Positions 10,401 to 20,253 of a DNA stretch of 64,000 nt are shown one piece after another; within the stretch, counting starts at the first letter, position 1; each line of letters starts with the position of its first letter. Under the pieces are notes generated by a model that had not been told where the DNA came from, ran no database searches, and saw nothing but the letters and a program-made list of their open reading frames with translations. The stretch is from Syngnathus acus (Eukaryota; Chordata; Actinopteri; Syngnathiformes; Syngnathidae), in assembly GCF_901709675.1 (NCBI RefSeq), contig NC_051094.1:13264501-13328500 (forward strand). Direction: 5' to 3'. Made by a program: the position numbers and the translations under genes.

Positions 10401-11311
10401 ATTTAGCATTAAAAGTATGTTGCTCACCAGGCTAACGTCCCTATAGAAGTCCATTATAAGTCCATCAGGGGTCAGCAAGGACTACCTGTGGGGCGTATTC
10501 TAAAAATAGCTCACCTGTGATGGGATGTTGAGGATTTCTTTGGAATGTTGAAGAAGTGATTATTTTTTTTTTAAATGTAAACACTTAGAGAGAATTAAAG
10601 AAACAATTTGTGGCGTAATAATATGTTCTATGCAGCCCCACGAGTTTAAATAATACAGTATTCTGATTAATATTGCACATGTGGAAGATGAATCCATCTG
10701 TTTTTATCCATCTCATGGGGCAGCCAATTTCCCACATGCTGTCGACTGACAATGGCACCACAAACAACAAATCATAGCACAGTTTGTGAAAGTCACATGA
10801 CCAAATTGCAGAGAACATTGCTGGTTGGCTTTTTCCAACCCGTAAATTGATTTTGGACTACTTTCAGAGCAGTATGTATGAGGGCTACAACTATATTGCT
10901 GCTGCATCTCCGCTGAGCACAATATATTTTATTTAGGTTTTTACAATGACAAACATTTATTGTAAACTGGTAGCTTTAGTGCCATGTAGAGATTTATAGT
11001 GTAGACGACAAAGGCAACTTTCTTGCCTTAGTAATAATACACATCCTCAAATATACTTCACAAGTCAAAGTCAAGTGAAATCACACGAATACGCTTGAAA
11101 TCAAGTGCCCCGGCCTCTGCTTATTTAGTATTATAATTTGTGTAGTATTAATTAGGCATTGCTTTAAATCAAAATCTAATACAGCATTTACATTTTATGA
11201 GTTAATTGTAAAATATATATATAAAAAAATTATATAAAATAAATCTGAAAATTACCTGTAGGCATTTTTGGATGCAGGCCGGGGGTCAAATTTAATAAAA
11301 ATGATACACAT
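4295..11311 (-). CDS. tango2: tango2, transport and Golgi organisation 2 homolog (complete, eight coding exons)
   Basis: Exons 11311-11256, 9130-9042, 7284-7165, 7063-6946, 5332-5265, 5124-4974, 4686-4582 and 4415-4295 total 828 nt, an open frame of 275 residues plus TGA; the human protein has 276. All seven introns are GT-AG and every phase joins cleanly. The protein belongs to the NRDE (DUF833) family: it starts [12 protein letters not shown] with Cys2 and has [12 protein letters not shown] at residues 23-34, then [63 protein letters not shown] and VTFTEHSM, all family landmarks. TANGO2 is a cytosolic/mitochondrial-associated protein; loss causes metabolic crises in humans, and worm/yeast homologues are linked to heme transfer. 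It lies just upstream of dgcr8 on the same strand, as in mammals. Confidence 0.96.
4582..4686 (-). CDS. tango2: tango2 exon ([13 protein letters not shown] segment)
   Basis: This exon is 105 nt, with acceptor GATGAACAG/GAATTC and donor ACCAG/GTTGGT. It codes residues 202-235, a variable linker followed by [14 protein letters not shown]; Arg236 is split. It is not visible as a long open frame and was recovered by homology and phase. Confidence 0.93.
4974..5124 (-). CDS. tango2: tango2 exon ([12 protein letters not shown] segment)
   Basis: This exon is 151 nt, with acceptor CATTACACAG/GAATC and donor GATTT/GTACGT. It codes residues 152-200: [15 protein letters not shown], then a helical region ending LLGVLNNED. 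Collinear with the family. Confidence 0.95.
5265..5332 (-). CDS. tango2: tango2 short exon (CYYGNRG segment)
   Basis: This 68-nt exon, too short to stand out as an open frame, was found by searching for the expected CYYGNRG. The acceptor CCATGAAG/AACC has a poor pyrimidine tract; the donor is ATCAG/GTCTGT. It codes residues 129-150 ([20 protein letters not shown] and on). Its phase joins both neighbours exactly, which supports these borders despite the weak acceptor. Confidence 0.88.
5664..5762. repeat. relic of a TA-flanked DNA transposon (Tigger/pogo-like end)
   Basis: The sequence ACAGTGGACCACCACCATCT followed by GGGATAAGGACCTGGTCAGC, and later GCCCATTGAAATGCATTCA, resembles one end of a dispersed fish DNA-transposon family. 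It lies in a tango2 intron. The other end was not found. Assignment is from recollection of the motif. Confidence 0.3.
6946..7063 (-). CDS. tango2: tango2 exon (SYLKKVS...HLYNGFN segment)
   Basis: This exon is 118 nt, with acceptor CCTTCCACAG/GTTTCC and donor TTCAA/GTAAGT. It codes residues 90-127 ending [10 protein letters not shown]; Lys128 is split across the junction. Confidence 0.95.
7165..7284 (-). CDS. tango2: tango2 exon ([10 protein letters not shown] segment)
   Basis: This exon is 120 nt, with acceptor AACTCAG/GTCTT and donor AGAG/GTGATG. It codes residues 50-88: [24 protein letters not shown] and DAQGRG, collinear with the mammalian protein. Confidence 0.95.
9042..9130 (-). CDS. 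tango2: tango2 exon with NRDE motif
   Basis: This exon is 89 nt, with acceptor TTCTCTCCCAAG/G and donor AGCG/GTAAGT. It codes residues 20-48 with the signature [20 protein letters not shown], including Asn-Arg-Asp-Glu that names the family. Confidence 0.96.
10590..10905. repeat. dispersed repeat, copy 1 (TTAA-type foldback family)
   Basis: Shares a block with 27714-28020: CTGTTTTTATCCATCTCA, then GGGGCAGCCAATTTCCCAC and GACTGACAATGGCACCACA here, against CTGTTTTTATCAATCTCA and GACTGATAATGACATCACA there. It also keeps a left segment (GTTCTATGCAGCCCCAC ... TATTGCACATGTGGAAGATG) missing in copy 2. It lies inside the large tango2 intron between 9130 and 11256. It looks like an old, decayed non-autonomous element. 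Confidence 0.55.
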
Positions 11312-11316
11312 GGATG
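11256..11316 (-). CDS. tango2: tango2 exon with start codon
   Basis: A strong acceptor (CAATCTCCCACAG) at 11317 leads to CATCC and then ATG at 11311; the donor is TACAG/GTAATT. It codes [18 protein letters not shown] and two bases of Arg19. The start is fixed by the family's universal MCI(I/L)F opening with Cys at position 2. A non-coding exon must precede it. Confidence 0.95.
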
Positions 11317-11876
11317 CTGTGGGAGATTGATGACAGACACCCCTGTCCACTTCTACCATCAAAAAATGGTCATGTCTGCCAGGAAGAAGACAACAGCAAC
11401 AACAAAAATGAAACAAGCATTTGTTTAGAGTGGTCAGACGTATGCTTTTGGTATGTGGCAATTAAGCTTTCAATATAATTGCTTGCATTATGTTTTTTTT
11501 ATTACATTATGTGGACCTAATTGGAAATGCAGAGCACTGTAAATACCATGTTCATATTTCAACTGATGTTTGTGATTACCCTTTTACGAAACTGCACATC
11601 ATTCTGTGGAACTGGGAACTATAAGGTTATTGTTTTAATTTTTGGTTTAACGAGTTAAGTTCAATGGGATATTGATGCGTGTATATGGAACTGCAATAGT
11701 TAGCTTTCATTTTACTTTCGCTATGAAGATAAGCCAGCGTTATGTTTTTATTTTGAACGATCAACGGTACCAGCTAACGTCAGCAACACTAGAGTTAATT
11801 ACTGCATATTACTTTGGGTAATAAATCAAGGAAACTTATTTGTCATTTCTGCAAAATATCGTGGCTCGTGACTCAC

Positions 11877-12140
11877 CGATAGTAATATTCTGGAGTAACC
11901 CTCTGTGCAAAGTTTACTAGTTAAGTAGCCTCTCTACTGGCAAATGGCTCTGGTTAGGGTAGGTTTCACAGTGGTTATCTCGGTTTACTCGTTGCTCTGT
12001 CCCTCTTTTTTGCGTCGACTAAGGCGGATTCGGTTTGCTATTGACGTCCCGAATGTCGCCCACTCTTGTCGTGCAGGTAAGTAAAACGAGCGCATCTTTT
12101 TTCCAAGGTCCTCTGGTGACGTTGATTGGCCAGTTCAGTC
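11877..12140. promoter_or_regulatory. putative bidirectional promoter: tango2 (minus) / arvcf-like (plus)
   Basis: A local CpG-rich island in AT-rich DNA. On the minus strand it has a CCAAT box (GGCCAATCAACGTCA near 12131-12117) and CRE-like ACGTCA motifs; further down a good donor (TATCG/GTGAGT) ends at 11877 and could close the tango2 non-coding exon 1. On the plus strand it holds a consensus donor after 12076. Mammalian TANGO2 and ARVCF start head-to-head less than a kilobase apart. Motifs are seen; promoter use is inferred. Confidence 0.55.
12000..12076 (+). other. candidate first (non-coding) exon of a plus-strand gene, probably arvcf
   Basis: The 3' edge is an exact vertebrate donor, GTGCAG/GTAAGTAAAA, in a CpG-containing sequence just upstream of tango2 on the opposite strand. 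The 5' edge is arbitrary. Arvcf is proposed only from conserved gene order; no ARVCF coding exon was recognised to the right within the window, so any intron would exceed 50 kb or coding exons were missed. Confidence 0.4.
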
Positions 12141-12398
12141 CCAAGTCAAGTGAATATTTTTCATTTCCGTTTCCCGTAACTGTCAAAATAAAATAATCAA
12201 TATATCGTGAAAATAAATATTTTATCCAATAAAAGTTAGAACGGTATAAATTACATTGAAGGTCGTGCATAATGCTTTCAGGCAGTGTCACATTCCTGTA
12301 ATACAATACTGTATTGAGGGAGCTCATCACACTCGTAATCACGCCTTTGGATAATTTCGAGGCCAGGGTTCGATTAATTTTTCTTAATAGTATATACT

Positions 12399-12440
12399 AT
12401 GCATGTTTTTGGAACGTGGGAAGAAACCGGAGCACCTGTC
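12399..12440 (-). repeat. fragment of tRNA-headed SINE-like repeat
   Basis: The piece GCATGTTTTTGGAACGTGGG followed by AAGAAACCGGAGCACC matches the central part of the SINE-like copies at 19.4, 28.0, 29.9 and 54.7 kb (GCATGTTTTTGGGATGTGGG). Only about 40 bp is recognisable. Confidence 0.6.
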
Positions 12441-15400
12441 GCCCAAACAATCAACCCCCCCAATATGTATATGTAAATATAAAATATGTATTAACTGTAC
12501 AACCTGTCTAGCTTTTACTTTAGTAAAAATACTACAATTTATATTTATCATACAATATCTACCCATCCAGCAATCCCCGAATCGCTTATTCTCATTGGGG
12601 TCGAACATCTTTTCTTCCCCCCCAATCTCGGATTGAGCCCTGCATTGCATGGACATTGAGACACTGGCCAGGGATTGAAAAAATACTTCAAATGAAAGAC
12701 TCATCAATAAAAATCAAGATGAAGAAAGGACTGGGGATCTATAGATTTTAAATTCCTTTTGTTACAGAATATATTTTTAACAATAATAATTGAAAAAAAT
12801 CATAAAAATGAACATTTAGAGCAATTCCTTGATTATTTCTTTAACATAGTACGTAAATGTTTACAATCTACGTATTCATGCAATTCTGTGCGGTTGGCGA
12901 TGGGCGGAGACACTAGACTGTGTCCGACAGCATCCACTGTTTTGAATGAAAGGGGATAGAGGTTGCCTTTTATACAGCGCGACGACACTGTCATTAATTG
13001 TCAATTATTCACCAACGCAACCAAGTTGCAACTTTCCAATCAGTAATTATACATTTTCGTGTGTTTTTGCGCAAGTACTGCATTACACCGAAGGCAAGTG
13101 AACGCACCAATATCTGAGATTAGGCAGGTTGACAGCGAAGGTCCGCAGCAGCTCAACTGCATACAAAAAGCTACTCATTCAAACCACCGGAACTACTGTC
13201 CATCATCTCGCAGGCTCTCGTCGCGTCCGTAAAGGAAGATGGACTGGACGAACTGAGGTAAAAGCAATGCAGCACATTGTACTGTCGCGCAAATCCATGC
13301 TTGCACCACCAAGTTGTAATCTGTGCTTTACAACTCACTATAACCAGGGGGGCGTCATCAATGCAATTGAGAGATATTAGGCAATGACGCATATTGACGA
13401 GATGTACTACGCTTTTGTCTAACGATCATTCATATGAGACAAAAACCATTTAATTTTGTAGCCTTTATAATTGTACTCGCTATTCTATAAATTCATTTGT
13501 GGATCAATTTCCCCTATTGATCCTTTTTTTTTTTCAGTTTTAATGAGTTGTCGAAGAGGTTGCATGTCATTATTGGCAGATTGGGAGTCTGTCGGTGGCA
13601 GGACGTGTTGTCTGTGTTGTAGTATCATATTCAGACTACTGTGCGCAAACATATCCAAGACCAGTCTTGAAAATGCTCTTAATAGCGTTATCTGCATACT
13701 CCGTTCATGCTTGCCTAATACCCATCTTTGAAGTGAGGGGTGAATGCATCCAATTAACTTCATTGTGCTTGAGCACTTCATTTACAACTACTTCTCGAGA
13801 CTCAGTCAAAACCCACATGCCGTGGCCTTTATTGGATTATGTCAGAACAAATGTTCAGTTTGTTGATGATTATAATAAGAAGAATCACAAAATCTCATTT
13901 CAGCACCCATGTTAGGTAATATGCCAAATACATGTTATTATGAATATAATATTTAAAGGGTTTGCTTATTTTTTTCCTTCTTTCATTAAGTCATTAGAGT
14001 TGAGACTGAGCAATAGCATCATTATTTTTTGCCTTGTTAAAAATTCCTTAACCTCAGAAACTGGAGAAAAGTCATGGCAAAAATGCAGCAGAATGTGTTG
14101 ATTTTGTGAAAATTGCTTTTAATCAAGATGGCTCTGTCTTCGGGCTTTCATCATCTTCACCCTGTGTCACTATTGGCCCATCTTAAAGGTTAAAATGTCA
14201 TTTTTGTTGTGGTACTGATATGACTTGAGGCTTGGTTCAACCTTGAGTTCTTTATTGTGCTAATTTACTTCGAAACATGGTCCCTGAAGAAGATGTGGTA
14301 TTTGAAACTGTCAGCTCTGTGGCATGGTTACTCATTCACATTTGAAAACACACAATGACAGTAGGTTAATGTCAGATTCATTTAGCTTATTATGTGACAA
14401 GTAAGTCATGGCACCATCAGCGTATGACTCCCTTATTTGAGCGACTTTTGGACATTTTAAGCATCCTCGTGTATTGCTTGTATGTGGCTGCCATTTTGCA
14501 TTCATAAGCACGAATGATACTGATTTAAGATGTGTTAGTACTATTATTTGTCTTCACGTGACATGACGGACTGCTTCTCACACCCCTGTGAACTTTTCAT
14601 ACCTCCCCCTTTGGACCGAACACTGATATCACGTTCCTTCATCAGAAGATAAAAAAATGACTTGAATGAATTCCTTTTTTATTTGATTTTTTTGCCTCAG
14701 TTTTTCTTCAATAAACTCAAACAGCTGTTGCAAGGCATGGAAGAAAATTTCAGGGATCAAGGCTTTTTTTTTTCTTGGTGTCATCACATTATGCAAAACA
14801 GATCTGAATGATAATTTTACACCATGTATCCCAGTGGAAGAAAACACCTTTTTGCATGAATAATTTGAGTTTTTTCCCCTTGGCTGCTTGACAATGAAAT
14901 CCTGGCTGTTTTTCACCATTATTGGAAGGAATCATATTTTCATCAAAATAGTGTCTGCAATGGTTATTTACTCAACAGAAGACACTACCATACATTTGAC
15001 AATGTTATCTCCCAAATAAAACTATTCTTCTTCTTGTTTTATATAATTTTATTTCTGGATTTTATTGACGAATATTCACATTTCCTATTGTTCTTAATTT
15101 CTTTTGGTAAATTTTAGAATGTTTGGATCATTTAAACGATCCTTACTCTTGTTTTGCTAAACTCTTTGTTCTTAAACTAGCTTAGCTTCATATCAGTTTT
15201 ACTCGGCCTCTTGTGTTTCCTCATCAATGATGTCCGCTGACAGTTTTATCATCATACATACAGTCATGCTGTTGTTTGTGTGTGCAGAGGCGCAGCCAGG
15301 GAATAACATAACCCTCTGGGCCCAACCTCATCAATGCCACAAATTGAAAATACTATTTTCCAAGGCCCCTGTTAGTCTTGGATCTTGAGAATCATCCTCA

Positions 15401-18400
15401 CTTTTCTTCTTCTTACAGGGTCGTTTTGTGTGCGCGTATCATACATTTGTCGACTCTGCTTTTTATTGTGGAAAAGCACCATGTGATACACAGTTTGCAT
15501 GTGAATATGTGAATTTATTTATTTACTTGTTTATTATAGAGGCCCATTTTTGAGAGAAGGCCATAGATATGCTTATGGGATGTTCGAGACAGACATGATG
15601 CAATCTTTTTATTGATTGACATAAAATATTTAACTCTCTCAGGCTGTTCCTTTCTCTTGTGTCAATTTATTCTTTGTTCCTGTCTCATTACGTAGTGCGG
15701 GTTGAGGCGGAACTAATAGTTTCCTAATTACTCCCTCACTGTCACTTATCATTGACATACCTGTCTGAACACGATGCTCTGGCAAAGTTACGTCTGTTCC
15801 AGGTTGCATTTTTAAGACCATGTTGATGCGTAGTTTAGTGGTCACATCCCATTAACTGATGTTTCTTCATAAACCGGTTTGTTTGAAAAGGTAATATGTT
15901 ATATTGCCTTTAATCTTGTTATTATATGTGATTATTAAAATTTTCATTTACTGTATCAATAATTTCACATTGATAATGTTAAAGATATCTCACAATAATT
16001 AGGAGATAATTATTCATCTGCAACACTTTTATTTATAACATTGTGCCAGTGTTTATATTTTTAAATTTCAATTTTCCAATGATCACCTCTACAAGATTCC
16101 TAGAAAATCCCAATGTCCCATCACTGGTGAGCCATCTTTAGAAGAGGCCCGCGGTATACTCATGAGGTCCTTGGGGGCTACCTGGTGCCGGTGAGCATCA
16201 CGTTGATGGCCCCTGCTTTAATTAATTACAATTCGGGAAGTTTTGCGGAAACGTCATCATTGCTTCATTTCATCACTAGAACTGTTCTCACTGTTAATTT
16301 CACTGCCCATGATTTGGTAGCTTGGCTGTGGGAAGAACAGCCATTTTCAAGCCACACCAAGACTTGCATTGCTACACCATAAGTATTTTGATAACGATTG
16401 CTGAAATAGAAAAGTGATTGTAATGCAGTTATTTTAAAATGACTGATGCGTCCCCAAGTAGCACAAAGTAACCAAAATGAAAATTTAATGGGCAGGTCAC
16501 AATAAAACAAAACTCATAGTAGAGGATTCTCATCAGGTATTTAATGGTTTGTGATCCATTAGACAGGTTTTGACCTTGTCGTTGTTCCTTGTCTGCTGTG
16601 GAGGAGACTATTAGAATCCCCCTTTTGAAATCATCGCAAATATTATGCTCTACACTGTTAATCTTTTTCATCTTACCGTTATTCCTACCTCATTATAGTT
16701 TCATGTTCAGTGTAGCATTTCATTAGCAAGGTTGCATGGGGGTTGTTGAGGAGCAGCGTTATTACTACAGAAATGCTATTGTGCATTTGTTATTTCATTT
16801 AGAGCAGGTATTAGTTGCCTTAAACACTTGAGTACTTAATACGTGAACTGGTGATCTTGGGCTTAATGAATATGATATTCATACCGAACAAAAATGACAT
16901 GAGCTAAAATCAAAGATCTTTCTGTCTGTCTAATATGGTAATATTTTATTTTCTCAAATATTGTTCACAAATCTGTCTAATTCTGAGTGTGTGCGCACGT
17001 TTTCCAAATTATTCTGGCAAATTGACACGAGTTGCATATTAAGATGTATGGCATGTAGTGCAACACGTCTTCTTTGCTCACAGTTGCTTATGATAATGAA
17101 TGTTGGTCCACTTCTCTTCACTGGCCCTGCAAAGTTGCTGGATACTTATTTGCGTTTTCTTTAGCACAGTGCCTTTAACTAATGTCTCATCTGATTTCAC
17201 TGTCTTCTTCAATTGAAAAAAAATGCTTGATGCCTGAGAAGAGTATATGTTTACAAGTATTTCTTTTTGTATATTTAAATCATTTCACAACATTCATAGT
17301 GCAACTATGCATAGTTTGGTTTTTTGTTCTATTTTAAAATGTACTTAACATGTACAACCAAAAATGTGAATGCCACTGTACCACCTTTAATTTAAGTTGC
17401 ACCATTTTTTATGAACATGTCAGGAATGTTCGTACAAGCTGCCAAGTTTAAGAAAAGTTGAATATATTATAAGAGCAGGTTCTTGTAGGTCCAATATGTT
17501 GTGATTTACATATGATCCATTTAGTCAACTTACCAGTCCGTCCGTCCATCCATCCACATTCCACACATACAGCAAATATAATGTTGGTCATGTTGCACAT
17601 ATGATGGCATTTATTTTATTTTTAGCATGGGCAAGATGTTTTCTGGTGCCAAACTGAAATGGCTTGTGATATTGAGCAGTCATGGAAAACAAGTAGGAAC
17701 CCCAAGTGAATGCCCCTTTGTTGGTCTGACACCTGCAGAGCTCAGCCTCCTGATCTTAATGTGATTAACATGCACCTCCAAGCTCTCTGGCCCTCCCGTT
17801 GCACACCCCCTTGGCTGCCCATGCTGGCACAGCGCTGTTGTCTTGGCACACCACATTGCTTCTATTGCTAAGGAGATAACTCAGGTCTTTGTCCGGGATG
17901 GACCAACATAATTGAACTGCAGTAAAATATAATTAAGGCAAAAAAGTACCTTTTTGAATTTCAATGCAGCACAACCTCATAAAAAAATACTCCATATATC
18001 TCAAATTATTTCTGGAGTTTGAAGCAGCTGATGTATGCAGTACCTTCTGCTATTATCGACAATAATCACTCTCCTAGGCCTAATTCTTACCAGAATTAAT
18101 AGATTAATTTTGCATGCGTCCTATGCCTCTTTTTCTTTGGCTTTTTTGCTACACTTTTATTGAAAGAACAGGGGAAAGCTTACCATGAAATAAGTGGATG
18201 GAAATTCTCATCAGAAAGGACTCAGTCCAAGTGCCTTTGCCAATGTGTGTCTCAGTGGCATGTTTACCTGGAGATGATTGCCCGTAATCATGTGTATGAC
18301 TAAAGTGTTAGTTTTTTTTTTAGAATGTTTAGCATTTGGTTTTGGTTGGCTGCCACTTGCTTGTTTTCTCTTCCATTGCTGTTGAACTTCCAGCTTTTTG

Positions 18401-18430
18401 TGGATTTGGATCTTCTATGGCAGGTGTTAC
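12441..18430. other. AT-rich stretch with no recognised gene
   Basis: No conserved coding exon, RNA gene or clear repeat was recognised on either strand. Open frames here are short and lack family motifs or splice context. Position suggests the first intron of a plus-strand arvcf. Weak splice-like features at 13257 (ACTGAG/GTAAAAG) and 16192 (GCCG/GTGAGC) are noted but not called as exons. Confidence 0.5.
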
Positions 18431-18451
18431 ATAGGCCCACATGGACTTTAT

Positions 18452-18522
18452 TAAAAGGCGCACCTTTGTTTTTTGAGAAAATTAAAGGCTTTTAAGTGTG
18501 CCTTATTGTCAGTAAATACAGT
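18452..18522. repeat. relic of pogo-like/MITE terminal repeat
   Basis: AAAAGGCGCACCTTTG is followed by TTTTAAGTGTGCCTTATTGT and AAATACAGTA. It resembles the terminal part of the same broad TA-flanked family as 23827-24515 (GGTGCGCCTTTTAATAAG; GCACCTTATAGTGTGGAAAG). Decayed and partial. Confidence 0.35.
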
Positions 18523-19409
18523 ACTTATTTTAGTGACTATTGTCGCGTTTGCTTTTTTTTTTTTTTTAAAGCAGATTTAATGAGCTGGTACCAAAATTAC
18601 ATAGGTATCATTTTGAAAATATTGTCTGTCTTGCTTACAAGTCTACATCATGATCTTGTCTTTGTCTTTCTTTTTTCAGTTAGTCTGTCTTTTTGGTTTT
18701 GTAAAGATACATCTCTCAACAAATATGAATTTTGCTCTCCTGAATGTGCGCCAAGTCCCTATGTGGAACGATATGTACACCTCCATTTGCAAAATACACA
18801 CAGCCACTATGCTAAATATACATGGCGTGCTGTGTTCACGGTGTCTCTTGGCTGCAACTTTAGTCACAGAATAATAAGGCCAGTCTTTTTGCTCATCTTT
18901 CATCATGTCCACACTCCTCACTTTGCATCCATGTGTTCCTCCCTCCACCCCCAGACCTGGCTCTGTGTGCTACAGGAGGATTAAACAGGCCTCAACATTC
19001 TGGTGCGCCTTGATTATGTCCAGGGATAAGAGCTGCTTAATTGTAATCACAGGAGCTGAGCTATGCAGTGTAAACATGGGAATAGACCACACACTTCAGA
19101 CAAATATACAAACACAGGGGTTGCAAGGATGAGGGCAGAATTTTACGTACTTTTAAACAACGTTTAATGTGTTAACTGAGCTGTTAAGTTATTTTGCAGA
19201 TCAGTGTGCAGAAATAATGGCTGGAGCAGGTTTTCTATTGCTTTTAATATTGCACCAATGGTGGGCCTACGGTATATGGCAACCTCAATGTTCCTTGAAA
19301 AAGAAAAAAAAAACTTAAGGCATTCTATTTTTTCTGCCTGAGCGACTTGTCCGTTTACAATTTTTTTGACCGAGTCCCCGTAATCAGTCTACTAAAATTA
19401 TACACTAAA

Positions 19410-19613
19410 ATTGCACTCACATGGGCAATTTGGAGTGCTCAATCAGCCTTCCATGCATGTTTTTGGGATGTGGGAGGAAACCGGAGTGCCTTGAGAAACC
19501 CACGCGGGCACAGGGAGAACATGCAAACTCCACACGGGGAGGGCCGACAGTGGAATCGAACCCGCACTCTCTAAACTGTGAGGCGAACGTGCTCACCATG
19601 CCTCACCGTGCCG
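19410..19613 (-). repeat. tRNA-headed SINE-like repeat, truncated at its 3' side
   Basis: Reads on the minus strand from GGCACGGTGAGGCATGG (head) through a pol III B-box-like GGTTCGATTCC (19562-19552), CTCCCTGTGCCCG-type core and AAACATGCATGGAAGG to GCCCATGTGAG. The 3' half found in the 28.0 and 29.9 kb copies is missing. A (GA)n run of about 24 bp abuts the head at 19614. Confidence 0.75.
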
Positions 19614-19637
19614 AGAGAGAGAGAGAGAGAGAGAGAC
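19614..19637. repeat. short (GA)n microsatellite
   Basis: Uninterrupted GA dinucleotides directly adjoining the head of the SINE-like copy ending at 19613. Confidence 0.9.
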
Positions 19638-20253
19638 AAACGCAGATGTGGGGTCAGCGCTCGGTGACCTGTCCTTGAATACCCTTTGTCCCATTCTTCT
19701 TGGATGTGGTTGTTGAAGTAGGAGTTTAAAGAAGGTTTTGCTCCATGCATCCAGCTACTCATGTGAAGTTACATAAGTTACATATTTTCTGACAAAAGAC
19801 AAGGCAGTGTCATCTCAATGGAATCTGCATCGGATGGCTGTTGCGGACCCTCAGGTCTGTTGTGTTTCATTGTGCCTGCACTGTAACTCCACTAGCTAGC
19901 TCTCCTGGGACACACGCCTATGGGATTTTGTTGCTTGGTGTGGGACCACTCACTTAATTGCGCTATACTGCCCTTGTGACTACATTATCTTCCTGGACTG
20001 TCCTCTCATTTGCACTCAAATATCTTAGCATGATTGGCACTGCAGTCACTCCCACCACACACCGATACCAAATACGTGCTGTGGGTTATTTGGAAATCAC
20101 TTGCCAAAGCTAAAGTTGATTGCTCAGATAGCATGTCATGTCAGAATCGTATTGAAGGAGATTCTGGAGTCATATAGTATTGTAACTCATGCATATATGT
20201 AACAGAACATGTATTTTCTCTGTATGCAGTACTTGTGGCCAAGATAATTTACA

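Noticed and set aside
18496-18984. 162-aa plus-strand open frame
   Set aside because: Longest non-repeat frame in its area, but low-complexity, no domain, no splice or start context; likely chance.
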